A stretch of DNA of 64,000 nt, taken from contig JADLFV010000129.1 in assembly GCA_020849625.1 (NCBI GenBank), positions 16,658 through 80,657 of the forward strand. The letters run 5' to 3'. Shown in pieces: positions 50,358-58,719 of this stretch; within the stretch, counting starts at the first letter, position 1, and every line of letters starts with the position of its first letter. The stretch comes from Phycisphaeraceae bacterium. GTDB taxonomy: Bacteria > Planctomycetota > Phycisphaerae > Phycisphaerales > Phycisphaeraceae. Position numbers and translations under genes: made by a program. A model generated the notes under the pieces. The model searched no databases. It had not been told where the DNA came from and saw nothing but the letters and a program-made list of their open reading frames with translations.

Positions 50358-52572
50358 GGAGATACGAACCATACCGCGTTGTCACGCATTCAACCTGATC
50401 GAACAACTGGCGGTGATTTCGAGCATCGCGCTGCTGATCATCGCTGCGCGCGGGCAGGCCCAGACGACGCTGTTCAACGGCGTGCAGGTGCCGGGCGTGG
50501 TCATCACGCACTCGCCGGCTTCCAGCGAGCTGTATGTCGGTACGCCTTCTCTGGCTATTCTGCCCAACGGGGATTACGTCGCCAGCCGCGACGTCTTCGG
50601 GCCGACCTCCGGCGGGTCAACGTCCGGCACCACGCATCTTTTCAAATCAACTGACCAGGGCCAGTCCTGGTCCGCGTTGACCACGATCAGCGGCAACCTG
50701 TGGTCCGGTCTGTTCGTGTATGACAACGATCTTTATTTGATGGGTCCCAATCGCGTTCACGGCGACATGGTGATTCGCCGCTCGACTGACGGCGGCGCCA
50801 CCTGGACCACGCCGACTAATTCCAGCAACGGCTTGCTCAAGCCAGCGGTAGGCAGCGTGGGCGCGCACACCAGCGCCATGCCGGTGGTGATCGCCGAGGG
50901 GCGCATCTGGCGGGCATACGAAGACAACGGCGGACCTGCGGGCTGGCCCGGTCAGTATCGCGCGGGCCTGATGAGCGCGCCGCTGGGCAGTAACCTGCTC
51001 AATGCCGCCAACTGGACCTACACCAACCTGCTGACGCGCAACACGAACTGGCTGCCCAACAGCGGATTCAACGGCTGGCTGGAAGGCAATGCCGTGGTCG
51101 ATCGCAGCGGCAAGGTGGTCGATGTGCTGCGGGTGGATGTCGATGAAGGCCAGCCGGAATACGTCGCTATCGCTCGCGCGATCAGCAGCGCCACCATGAC
51201 ATTTAATTCCGGGGGCGACATCGTACCCATGTCGGGCGGTGCCAAGAAGTTCGTCATCCGCTACGACGCGGGCACCGACGCCTACTGGACGCTGGCCAAC
51301 ATGGTCAACGCCAACAACTACAACCCGACCGCCAAGCCCGGCACCATCCGCAACATCGTCGCCCTGATGCGCAGCCATGACCTGACCAGTTGGAACGTCG
51401 AGCGCATCGTGTTGCAGAACCTGACCGACGTGTCGCACATCGGCTTCCAGTATCTGGACTGGCAACTGGATAACGGTGAAATCGTGGCGGTTTCTCGCAC
51501 GGGGTATCCGGACGGCCTGGGCGGCGCGGATACCGCACACAACGCCAATTTCCTCACCTTTCACCGCTTCGGGCCCCTGGTGCAGACCAGCGTGCAGATC
51601 AGTGAATCATTCGATTACGCTTCCGGGGGCGGGCTGAACGGCCGCAACGGCGGGACAGGCTGGGGCGGGGCATGGGTCACGCCGACCAGTGTCGGCACAT
51701 CGGTCATCGAGGCGCAGGACATCGCCGCTCCCGTCAGTTACTTCTCAGCCAGCGGCAATCAGGCACTGTCCCACACCGACAACGCGGTTACCGTCCGCGC
51801 GGAGCGCACGCTGTATTATCCCATCGACACCAGTCCGGGCGCCACGCAGGTGCTCTACGGCAGCATGCTGTTCCGCCGCGATGATGCAACCAATGGCAGC
51901 GGCACGGAGAACAGCGAGTTTTTCCGCCTGGACAATGCCGGCAACGTGCGGGTGATCGCGGTGGGCCAGACCAGCGGCGAACTGCTGCGCCTGGTCCTGG
52001 GCAACAGTGAAGCCGCGCTCGACACCACCACGCCGGTGCCGATCGGGGTCGATTACCAGTTGGTGGTCAAGATGACGCTCAATCCATCGGGCGTCGCCGA
52101 CGTGCTGCAGGCCCAGCTCTTCGAGGCCGGCCAGACTCTGGTCGAACCCAGCACGTGGCAGGGCACGTTGACGCTGGATTTGAGCGACGTGGCGACCAAG
52201 TTCGTGATTAACCAGGCACGGCTGGCTGAGGACCTGCACTTCGACGAAATCCGCATCAGCACCGATTCGCCCTTCGTGCATCCCGGCGACGCCAACGCCG
52301 ACGGCCAGGTCAACCTCGCGGACCTGCAGATTCTGGGTGACAACTGGCAATCCGGCGCCGCCCAGTGGTCGCAGGCGGACTTCACCGGCGATGGCGTCGT
52401 AAACCTGGCAGACCTGCAGATCATCGGCGACAACTGGGGCTTCGGCGCTGCGGCGGATATCGGTTACGATGAAGCCTTGCAGTCGCTGGGCCTGGCGGTA
52501 CCGGAACCTGCGTCGCTGCTGCTGATCCTTCCCGCCTGGCTGCTGCTGTCGCCGCGACGCGCCAACGATTGA
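50356..52572 (+). CDS. Prepilin-leader sialidase-fold protein with jelly roll, dockerin and PEP-CTERM
   Basis: 738 residues from ATG 50356. The N-terminus MEIRTIPRCHAFNLIEQLAVISSIALLIIAA keeps the prepilin layout (F+1, E+5, I-rich helix) but with Ala at -1, then ends in ARGQAQ like a signal-peptidase site. A six-bladed sialidase-like domain follows, with Asp boxes FKSTDQGQSW and RSTDGGATW, closing in NANFLTFHRF. Residues ~415-630 are a jelly-roll domain paralogous to the 48.2-kb protein. Two dockerin repeats and VPEPASLLLILPAWLLLSPRR complete it. Glycan hydrolysis or binding at the cell surface is inferred. Confidence 0.8.
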   Translation: MEIRTIPRCHAFNLIEQLAVISSIALLIIAARGQAQTTLFNGVQVPGVVITHSPASSELYVGTPSLAILPNGDYVASRDVFGPTSGGSTSGTTHLFKSTDQGQSWSALTTISGNLWSGLFVYDNDLYLMGPNRVHGDMVIRRSTDGGATWTTPTNSSNGLLKPAVGSVGAHTSAMPVVIAEGRIWRAYEDNGGPAGWPGQYRAGLMSAPLGSNLLNAANWTYTNLLTRNTNWLPNSGFNGWLEGNAVVDRSGKVVDVLRVDVDEGQPEYVAIARAISSATMTFNSGGDIVPMSGGAKKFVIRYDAGTDAYWTLANMVNANNYNPTAKPGTIRNIVALMRSHDLTSWNVERIVLQNLTDVSHIGFQYLDWQLDNGEIVAVSRTGYPDGLGGADTAHNANFLTFHRFGPLVQTSVQISESFDYASGGGLNGRNGGTGWGGAWVTPTSVGTSVIEAQDIAAPVSYFSASGNQALSHTDNAVTVRAERTLYYPIDTSPGATQVLYGSMLFRRDDATNGSGTENSEFFRLDNAGNVRVIAVGQTSGELLRLVLGNSEAALDTTTPVPIGVDYQLVVKMTLNPSGVADVLQAQLFEAGQTLVEPSTWQGTLTLDLSDVATKFVINQARLAEDLHFDEIRISTDSPFVHPGDANADGQVNLADLQILGDNWQSGAAQWSQADFTGDGVVNLADLQIIGDNWGFGAAADIGYDEALQSLGLAVPEPASLLLILPAWLLLSPRRAND

Positions 52573-52582
52573 ACAGGCAACG

Positions 52583-54091
52583 ATGAAACACCGACCTCTG
52601 CTTCGTACTTCGCTCGCCCTGGCGGCGGGGCTGCCCGCGACGCAGGCCGCCATGGCGCAGGACGCATCCACCGCATCGAATCGCCGCCCCAACATCCTGT
52701 TCATCATGGCGGACGATCAGGCGGACTGGACCATTGCCGCCGCGGGCTATCCCAACACCTTCACGCCCGAACTGGACCGGCTGGCGCAGGGCGGCGTGCT
52801 GATCCGTAACGCTTTCGCCGCCGCCGCGGTGTGCAGCCCGGCCCGCGCCGGCGTGATCAGCGGCCGCTACAGCAGCGAGGTCGGCATCGAGAATTTTCTG
52901 TCCGATGGCGCGCGCGGCATACCCGCCGACGTGATCACCTGGCCGCGGGTGCTGCGCGACGCGGGCTATCGCACGGCCATGGTCGGCAAGTGGCACCTGG
53001 GCGATCACGAGGACGCTGATCTTCCCCCCGCCAAGGGCTACGAGTTTTTCAGCGGTTGGCCCACCGGCGGTAAGACTTCGCGCGATCCGAGCATCTGCGT
53101 GGAAGGCCAGTGGCAAGACTTCAAGGGCGAATACACCTCCGACGTGCTGGCCGGTCTGGCCATGGAATACATGGAGCGTTTCAAGGACGAGCCGTTCGCC
53201 ATTTCGCTGCACTTCTGGGCCCCGCACGCCAACCAGGGTGTGCCCGCGGATTACAAGCTGCCTTACGACGATCGCACCTGGCTGCCCATGCGGGATGAGG
53301 ATTTAGCGCCGTGGCGGAAGATGGAACTGGCACTGCCCGAGCCGGACTTTCCCAACCTGGACGTGCCGCGCGTCGAGCGCATGATGCGCGAGTATTACGC
53401 CTCCGTCCGCAGCAACGATCGCAACGTCGGCCGTATCCTCGCCAAGCTCGATGAACTGGGCCTGACCGAGAACACCATCGTCATCTACAGCTCCGATCAC
53501 GGTTACATGATCGGGCACCACGGCCTGTGGCATAAGGGCAGCGGCTGGTGGATCACCACCGATGGCAAAGACCCGGCCGGCATCTACAACGACCTGATGG
53601 ACGACCGCCCGCTGATCGTGCGCGACAATCTCTATGACAACTCCATCCGCGTTCCCGCCATCATCCGCTGGCCGGCCCGGCTCAAAGCGGGCACGCAGAC
53701 CACCGAGACGTTCACTCACCTGGACTGGTTCCCCACCCTGCTGGCCATGGCGGGCGTGGAGGCGCCGCAAGGCGCGGTGCTGCGCGGCAAAAACTACCTG
53801 CCCGTGCTCATCGGACAAGCCACCGACTGGGACAACGACCTGGTAGCCCAGCACCGCAAGCTGCGCTGCTATCGCACCTCCCAGTGGAAGCTGGTGCGCG
53901 ACTTCACCCGTCTCGGCCGCGACGAGTTGTATCGCTACCCCGACGATCCGCAGGAGCGGCACAACCTGATCGCGTCCGACGATCCGCAGATCGTGGCTGT
54001 TCGCCGTGACTTGGACGGCAGACTGCGCAGGCAGATGAAGCAGATCAACGATCCGCTGTATCCTTACGCCGAGGCCTGGCCGCTGGATTGA
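52583..54091 (+). CDS. Exported sulfatase
   Basis: 502 residues with a signal peptide (TSLALAAGLPATQAAMAQ). Sulfatase hallmarks: RPNILFIMADDQADW, the C-x-P-x-R signature as CSPARAGVISGRYSS, MVGKWHLGDH, and the second metal region IYSSDHGYMIGHHGLWHKG. Formylglycine maturation by an enzyme elsewhere is required. Export to the periplasm or surface contrasts with the two sulfatases lacking signal peptides. Eleven bases separate it from the sialidase-like gene upstream. Confidence 0.93.
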   Translation: MKHRPLLRTSLALAAGLPATQAAMAQDASTASNRRPNILFIMADDQADWTIAAAGYPNTFTPELDRLAQGGVLIRNAFAAAAVCSPARAGVISGRYSSEVGIENFLSDGARGIPADVITWPRVLRDAGYRTAMVGKWHLGDHEDADLPPAKGYEFFSGWPTGGKTSRDPSICVEGQWQDFKGEYTSDVLAGLAMEYMERFKDEPFAISLHFWAPHANQGVPADYKLPYDDRTWLPMRDEDLAPWRKMELALPEPDFPNLDVPRVERMMREYYASVRSNDRNVGRILAKLDELGLTENTIVIYSSDHGYMIGHHGLWHKGSGWWITTDGKDPAGIYNDLMDDRPLIVRDNLYDNSIRVPAIIRWPARLKAGTQTTETFTHLDWFPTLLAMAGVEAPQGAVLRGKNYLPVLIGQATDWDNDLVAQHRKLRCYRTSQWKLVRDFTRLGRDELYRYPDDPQERHNLIASDDPQIVAVRRDLDGRLRRQMKQINDPLYPYAEAWPLD

Positions 54092-54107
54092 ACGCAAGGA
54101 GTTTTCG

Positions 54108-55499
54108 ATGCATGTCACGCGAAGTTGTCTGACGTTGTGCCTGTGGTTGAGTGCGGCTGTCACAGCCGCGGCCCAGAGCGGGCGACTGCCCGATCCCAAC
54201 AGCCTGATTGACAGGCGATTTCCCGACAATCCGCAGAAGATCACGCCGCTGGCTCAGGACCATGTCGCGGTGGGGCGGTCACCTGACCCGGAGCGGGTGT
54301 GGATTTACGATCCGTACGTTCTGGCCTTGGAGGATGGCCGACTGATCGGCGGCTACACCCTGGGCGGGCCGGGCAGAGTGGACTACTGCAAGCAGAAAGG
54401 CTGGCTCGACGCCGACGGCCAGCCACAGAACGCCGTGGTGCTGACCAGCGACGACGGCGGCAAGACGTGGACCGAACGCGCCCGCTATCGCATGTCGCAC
54501 CAGCGGGCCTTTGAAGCTGACGGCAAGATCTACATCCTCGGCCACAGCGGAAACCTGCGCATCATGCGCTCTGATGATCGCGGCCAAACCTGGACGCAGC
54601 CCGTCGAACTGACCCAGGGACAGCAGTGGCACCAGTCCGCGGTCGGTTACTGCAAGGCCAACGGCAACATCTACATCGTCATGGAGCACCGCCTCGAGCG
54701 CGGCATCAAGGGCTGGGATGTGACCAACATCGCCCCCGTGCTCATGCGCGGCAAGCTCAGCGACGACCTGACCCAGCGCGAGAACTGGACCTTCGCCAGC
54801 GAGCTGGTGTTCATGGATATCGTGGACATCAACAAGCTCAACTACGTCGGCATCCCCTTCTTTCCCACCAATCCCACCACCTCGTACTCCCTTGCGCCCC
54901 GCCGCGGCATGGCGCCCATGGGCTGGCTGGAGACCAACGTCGTTCAGATTCACGATCCCAACCACGTCTGGTTCGACCCGACGGGGCACACCTTCCACAT
55001 GCTCAGTCGCTGCAACACCGGCGGGACCAACGTCGCGGCCTTCAGCAAGGTCGTCGAAAATCCCGACGGCAGCTTGACCACCATGCTGGAGCAGGTCCCC
55101 TCCGGCAAGGACATGCTGTTTGTCCCGCTGCCCGGCGGCGGCATGAAGTTCTACGTCACCTACGATGAAAAGAGCGGGCTTTACTGGCTGCTTGGCAATC
55201 AGACCACCGACAGCATGATCGATGTCAAGAAGATGGACCCGCTCCGCTACGGCATCCCCAACCAGGAGCGGCATCGCCTCGTGCTGCACTTCTCGCGCAA
55301 TCTGTACGACTGGTGCTTCGCCGGCGTCGTCGCCATCGGGCCGGACATGAACGGGGCAAGGCACTATTGCAGCATGGACATCGACGGCGATGACCTGGTC
55401 ATCATGTCGCGCAGCGGCGACAATCGCGCCCACGACGCCCACAACGGCAACCTGGCGACCTTCCACCGCGTGACCAACTTCCGCGGCCTTGTCTATTGA
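54108..55499 (+). CDS. Exported sialidase-fold protein (tandem copy 1)
   Basis: 463 residues; AAGGAG upstream of the ATG. After the signal peptide (LCLWLSAAVTAAAQ) come two Asp boxes (TSDDGGKTWTERA and RSDDRGQTWTQPV) typical of six-bladed BNR/sialidase propellers. Later segments (HDPNHVWFDPTGHTFHMLSRCNTGG, SMDIDGDDLVIMSRSGD, NLATFHRV) recur in the next gene and, more distantly, in the protein at 50356. The substrate is not known; the family includes glycosidases other than sialidases. Confidence 0.82.
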   Translation: MHVTRSCLTLCLWLSAAVTAAAQSGRLPDPNSLIDRRFPDNPQKITPLAQDHVAVGRSPDPERVWIYDPYVLALEDGRLIGGYTLGGPGRVDYCKQKGWLDADGQPQNAVVLTSDDGGKTWTERARYRMSHQRAFEADGKIYILGHSGNLRIMRSDDRGQTWTQPVELTQGQQWHQSAVGYCKANGNIYIVMEHRLERGIKGWDVTNIAPVLMRGKLSDDLTQRENWTFASELVFMDIVDINKLNYVGIPFFPTNPTTSYSLAPRRGMAPMGWLETNVVQIHDPNHVWFDPTGHTFHMLSRCNTGGTNVAAFSKVVENPDGSLTTMLEQVPSGKDMLFVPLPGGGMKFYVTYDEKSGLYWLLGNQTTDSMIDVKKMDPLRYGIPNQERHRLVLHFSRNLYDWCFAGVVAIGPDMNGARHYCSMDIDGDDLVIMSRSGDNRAHDAHNGNLATFHRVTNFRGLVY

Positions 55500-55517
55500 A
55501 AAGAACTGGAGCAACCC

Positions 55518-56921
55518 ATGACTCGAATCCACTTGTTACTGACCTTGACCCTGTCGATGTTCCTGGCTGCGTCAGCCGGCGCCCAGCAGGAGCGCCTGCC
55601 CGATGCCAACAGCCTGATTGATGCGCAATTTCCCGACAATCCGCAGAAGATCACGCCGCTGGCCCAGGACTACGTGGCGGTGAGCACGTCGCCCGATCCG
55701 CAGACGATCTGGTTTTACGATCCCTACGTGCTGGCCCTTCCGGGGGCCGGCGGTCGGTTGATCGGGGGCTACAGCTACGGCGGGTCCGGCGCGGAAGAGT
55801 TTTGCAAGAAGAACGGCTGGGTCGATGAAGCCGGCGAAGCCCAGAACGCGGCGGTGCTGACCAGTGACGACGGCGGCCGGACCTGGACCGAGCGCGCTCA
55901 CTATCGCATGTGGCACCAGCGGGCCTTCGAGGCCGGCGGCCACATCTACATCCTCGGCCATCGCGACGACCTGCGCATCATGCGCAGCGAAGACAACGGT
56001 GAAACATGGACGCAGCCCGTAAATCTGACCGAGGGCCAACTGTGGCACCAGTCGGCGGTCGGCTACTGGAAGGCCAACGGCAACATCTACATCGTCATGG
56101 AGCATCGCCTGCCCCGCGACATCAAGGGCTGGGACGTGGCCAACTGCGCCCCCGTGCTCATGCGCGCTTCGCTCAAGGCTGATCTGCTCAAGCGCGAAAG
56201 CTGGACCTTCGCCAGCGAACTGGTCTTCATGGACTTCGTCGATCAGAGCAAGATCAACTACGTCGGCATCCCCTATCTGCCTACCAATCCGACAAGCTCC
56301 TACATCATCACCGAAAAGCCCCGCCGCGGCATGGCGCCCATGGGCTGGCTGGAAACCAACGTGGTCCAGATCATGGATCCCAACCACATCTGGTACGACC
56401 CCACCGGCCACACTTTTCATCTGCTGGGCCGCTGCAACACCGGCGGCACCAACATCGCGTGCCTCAGCAAAGTCGTTGAGAATCCCGATGGCACCATGAC
56501 CACCATGCTGGAACAAGCGCCCTCCGGCAAGGACATGCTCTTCATCCCGCTGCCGGGCGGTCAGATGAAGTTCTACGTGCTCTACGATCAGAAAACACAG
56601 CTCTACTGGTTGCTGGGCAGCCAGTCCACCGACAGCATGGTGGCCGTCGAAAAAATGGATCCGCGCCGCTGGAACCTGCCCAACCAGGAGCGGCATCGCC
56701 TGGTGCTGCACTACTCGCGCAACCTGTACGACTGGTGCTTCGCCGGCGTCGTCGCCATCGGCCCGGACATGAACGCCGCCCGCCACTATTGCAGCATGGA
56801 CATCGACGGCGACGACCTGGTCATCATGTCGCGCAGCGGCGATGACAAAGCCCACGACGCCCACAACGGCAACCTGACCACCTTCCACCGCGTCAAAAAC
56901 TTCCGCGGCCTGGTGTATTGA
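55518..56921 (+). CDS. Exported sialidase-fold protein (tandem copy 2)
   Basis: 467 residues, highly similar to the preceding gene along its whole length, with the same order of motifs (TSDDGGRTWTERA, RSEDNGETWTQPV, MDPNHIWYDPTGHTFHLLGRC, SMDIDGDDLVIMSRSGDD). GGAG precedes the ATG and 18 bp separate the two genes, so this is a tandem duplication in one operon. Differences concentrate around a short insertion (YIITEKPRRG) and surface loops, suggesting altered substrate preference. Confidence 0.82.
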   Translation: MTRIHLLLTLTLSMFLAASAGAQQERLPDANSLIDAQFPDNPQKITPLAQDYVAVSTSPDPQTIWFYDPYVLALPGAGGRLIGGYSYGGSGAEEFCKKNGWVDEAGEAQNAAVLTSDDGGRTWTERAHYRMWHQRAFEAGGHIYILGHRDDLRIMRSEDNGETWTQPVNLTEGQLWHQSAVGYWKANGNIYIVMEHRLPRDIKGWDVANCAPVLMRASLKADLLKRESWTFASELVFMDFVDQSKINYVGIPYLPTNPTSSYIITEKPRRGMAPMGWLETNVVQIMDPNHIWYDPTGHTFHLLGRCNTGGTNIACLSKVVENPDGTMTTMLEQAPSGKDMLFIPLPGGQMKFYVLYDQKTQLYWLLGSQSTDSMVAVEKMDPRRWNLPNQERHRLVLHYSRNLYDWCFAGVVAIGPDMNAARHYCSMDIDGDDLVIMSRSGDDKAHDAHNGNLTTFHRVKNFRGLVY

Positions 56922-56934
56922 GAACGTCGGAGAA

Positions 56935-57114
56935 TTGAACCGCGGAGACGCGGAGGACGCAGAGGAAGGCATTAGAACAGAGAAGTGGCTGTAAAAAAAG
57001 CAGAAAAAGACGCAATAGGATTTGAATCTCATTCCTTCTCGCGATTTCTGCGCCTTTTTGCGGCCAACGTATTCTCTTATTGCCTTTCTCAGCGTCCTCC
57101 GCGTCTCTGCGGTT
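56935..57114. repeat. Nested inverted repeats, CAGAGGACGC family (copy 3) with inner pair
   Basis: The outer arms TTGAACCGCGGAGACGCGGA... (56935-56964) and AGCGTCCTCCGCGTCTCTGC... (57088-57114) match the repeat at 27004-27253. Inside, GTGGCTGTAAAAAAAGCAGAAAAAG and CTGCGCCTTTTTGCGGCCA are diverged inverted copies. As at 27 kb, two unrelated families are concentric. No gene is seen in 56922-57181. Confidence 0.85.
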
Positions 57115-57181
57115 ATTCTTCCTTCAGTTTATGATGTGCCTGCCGAGTCCAGTTTGCTTTTAGCTTCCAGCCGGTGAACTC

Positions 57182-58615
57182 ATGCCTCAATCCGACGACC
57201 GCCCCAACATCATTCTCATCATGACCGACCAGCAGCGCTACGACACCATCGCGGCCCTGGGGGCTGGTCACATGCACACGCCCAACCTCGATCGCCTGGT
57301 CCACGAAGGCGTGGCCCTGACGCATTGCTACTGCACCGCGCCGTCCTGCGTGCCTTCACGCTCCAGCTTCTTCAACGGACGCTATCCTCATCAGCTCGGC
57401 GTCTTCCACAACGCTCATCACTGGTCCACCTCCTGGATCGAGCAGCTTCAGGCCTCCGGCTATCACACGGTCAACGTCGGCAAGATGCACACCATCCCCT
57501 TCGATGCCCCCTGCGGGTTCGATCAGCGACTGGTCGTGGAAAACAAGGACCGCCCGCTGCGCCTGGAGCGCGAGCACGGCGGGTACTTCGATGAGTGGGA
57601 CAAGTACCTGGCTTACATGAACGTCCGCAAGCCCAGCCGCGACACCTACAAGGCGGAGCACTCCGAGTGGGCGCAGGCCCTGGGCGCATTCACCTGGCCA
57701 TTGGATGAGCAGCATCATTCGGACATCTTCGTGGGGCGCACCGCGCGGTGGTTGATCGAGAATCGCCGCTCCAATGCGCCGTTGTTGCTGGTCATCGGGT
57801 TCCCCGGCCCGCATCCGCCTTACGATCCACCGCAGCGGTTCCTCGATCTGTACGATCCCGCCGACACCCCCGTGCCGCGGGTGACCGACGAGGAACTGGA
57901 CGCCCAACCGCACGCCCTCAAGGCCCTGCGTCAGGAGATGGCTGACAACAATCACGATGCGGTCAAGTGGCAACTCAATCCAACCGAAGCGCAGCTTCGC
58001 CGCTTGCGCCATCACTACGACGCCAACGTCTCGCTGATCGACGAGCATGTGGGCCTGATTCTCGACGCTCTGAAAAAGCGCGGCTATCTCGACAATGCCG
58101 TCGTCGTCTTCGGGTCCGATCACGGCGACTGCCTGGGCGATCACGGCCACATCCAGAAGTGGACCATGTACGAACAGATCACACGCCTGCCCATGATCTT
58201 CTGGTCCCCCGCCCCCGGAAGATTACCTTCGGGCGCGAAGGGCAAGACCTATGAGGGACTGACTCAGCACATTGACGTGGCCGCCACGATTCTGGAAATG
58301 GCGGGAGTGGAACTGGATGAAAACTTTGAAGGCCGCTCACTTCTGAAACGAATGCAGGACGATGCCCCGCTGCGCGAATACGTCTTCGCCGAGCACACGG
58401 CCGACAACCTGCTCAAGGAAGTGACCATGATGACCATGGTCCGCAGCGAGCGCTACAAGATGGTGCACTACGAAGACTCGACCGACGGCGAACTGTACGA
58501 TCTCTACGCCGATCCGCAGGAGAAGCACAACCGCTGGCATGATGCGGCCTGCGATCCGATGAAACGCGAACTGATGGATGCCATGCGCCGTTGGCGGGCG
58601 GGGGAACACGTATAG
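57182..58615 (+). CDS. Sulfatase without signal peptide
   Basis: 477 residues. RPNIILIMTDQQRYDT at the start, the sulfatase signature CVPSRSSFFNGRYPH, VNVGKMHTIPFDAPCGFD, and VVVFGSDHGDCLGDHGHIQKW. It starts MPQSDDRPN with no signal peptide, so it is probably cytoplasmic like the 2.0-kb sulfatase. It follows the sialidase-like pair after a 260-bp repeat-filled gap and may be a separate transcript. Confidence 0.93.
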   Translation: MPQSDDRPNIILIMTDQQRYDTIAALGAGHMHTPNLDRLVHEGVALTHCYCTAPSCVPSRSSFFNGRYPHQLGVFHNAHHWSTSWIEQLQASGYHTVNVGKMHTIPFDAPCGFDQRLVVENKDRPLRLEREHGGYFDEWDKYLAYMNVRKPSRDTYKAEHSEWAQALGAFTWPLDEQHHSDIFVGRTARWLIENRRSNAPLLLVIGFPGPHPPYDPPQRFLDLYDPADTPVPRVTDEELDAQPHALKALRQEMADNNHDAVKWQLNPTEAQLRRLRHHYDANVSLIDEHVGLILDALKKRGYLDNAVVVFGSDHGDCLGDHGHIQKWTMYEQITRLPMIFWSPAPGRLPSGAKGKTYEGLTQHIDVAATILEMAGVELDENFEGRSLLKRMQDDAPLREYVFAEHTADNLLKEVTMMTMVRSERYKMVHYEDSTDGELYDLYADPQEKHNRWHDAACDPMKRELMDAMRRWRAGEHV

Positions 58616-58616
58616 T

Positions 58617-58714
58617 GACGCCGAGCCCTGAGGAGTCGGCGACGAAGGGCCGGATCGAACGCGGCATCAACCACGCGATCCGGGGCTTCGCTGCGCTCAG
58701 CCCTCGGCTTGGTC
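58617..58714. repeat. Long inverted repeat between convergent genes
   Basis: GACGCCGAGCCCTGAGGAGT... (58617-58657) and ...GCTCAGCCCTCGGCTTGGTC (58676-58714) are diverged inverted arms of ~39 bp with an 18-bp loop. They occupy the whole gap between the sulfatase stop and the phosphatase stop. A bidirectional terminator role is possible. Confidence 0.8.
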
Positions 58715-58719
58715 ATCAT

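Noticed and set aside
55572-57032. 486-aa minus-strand ORF
   Set aside because: Shadow of the second sialidase-fold gene.
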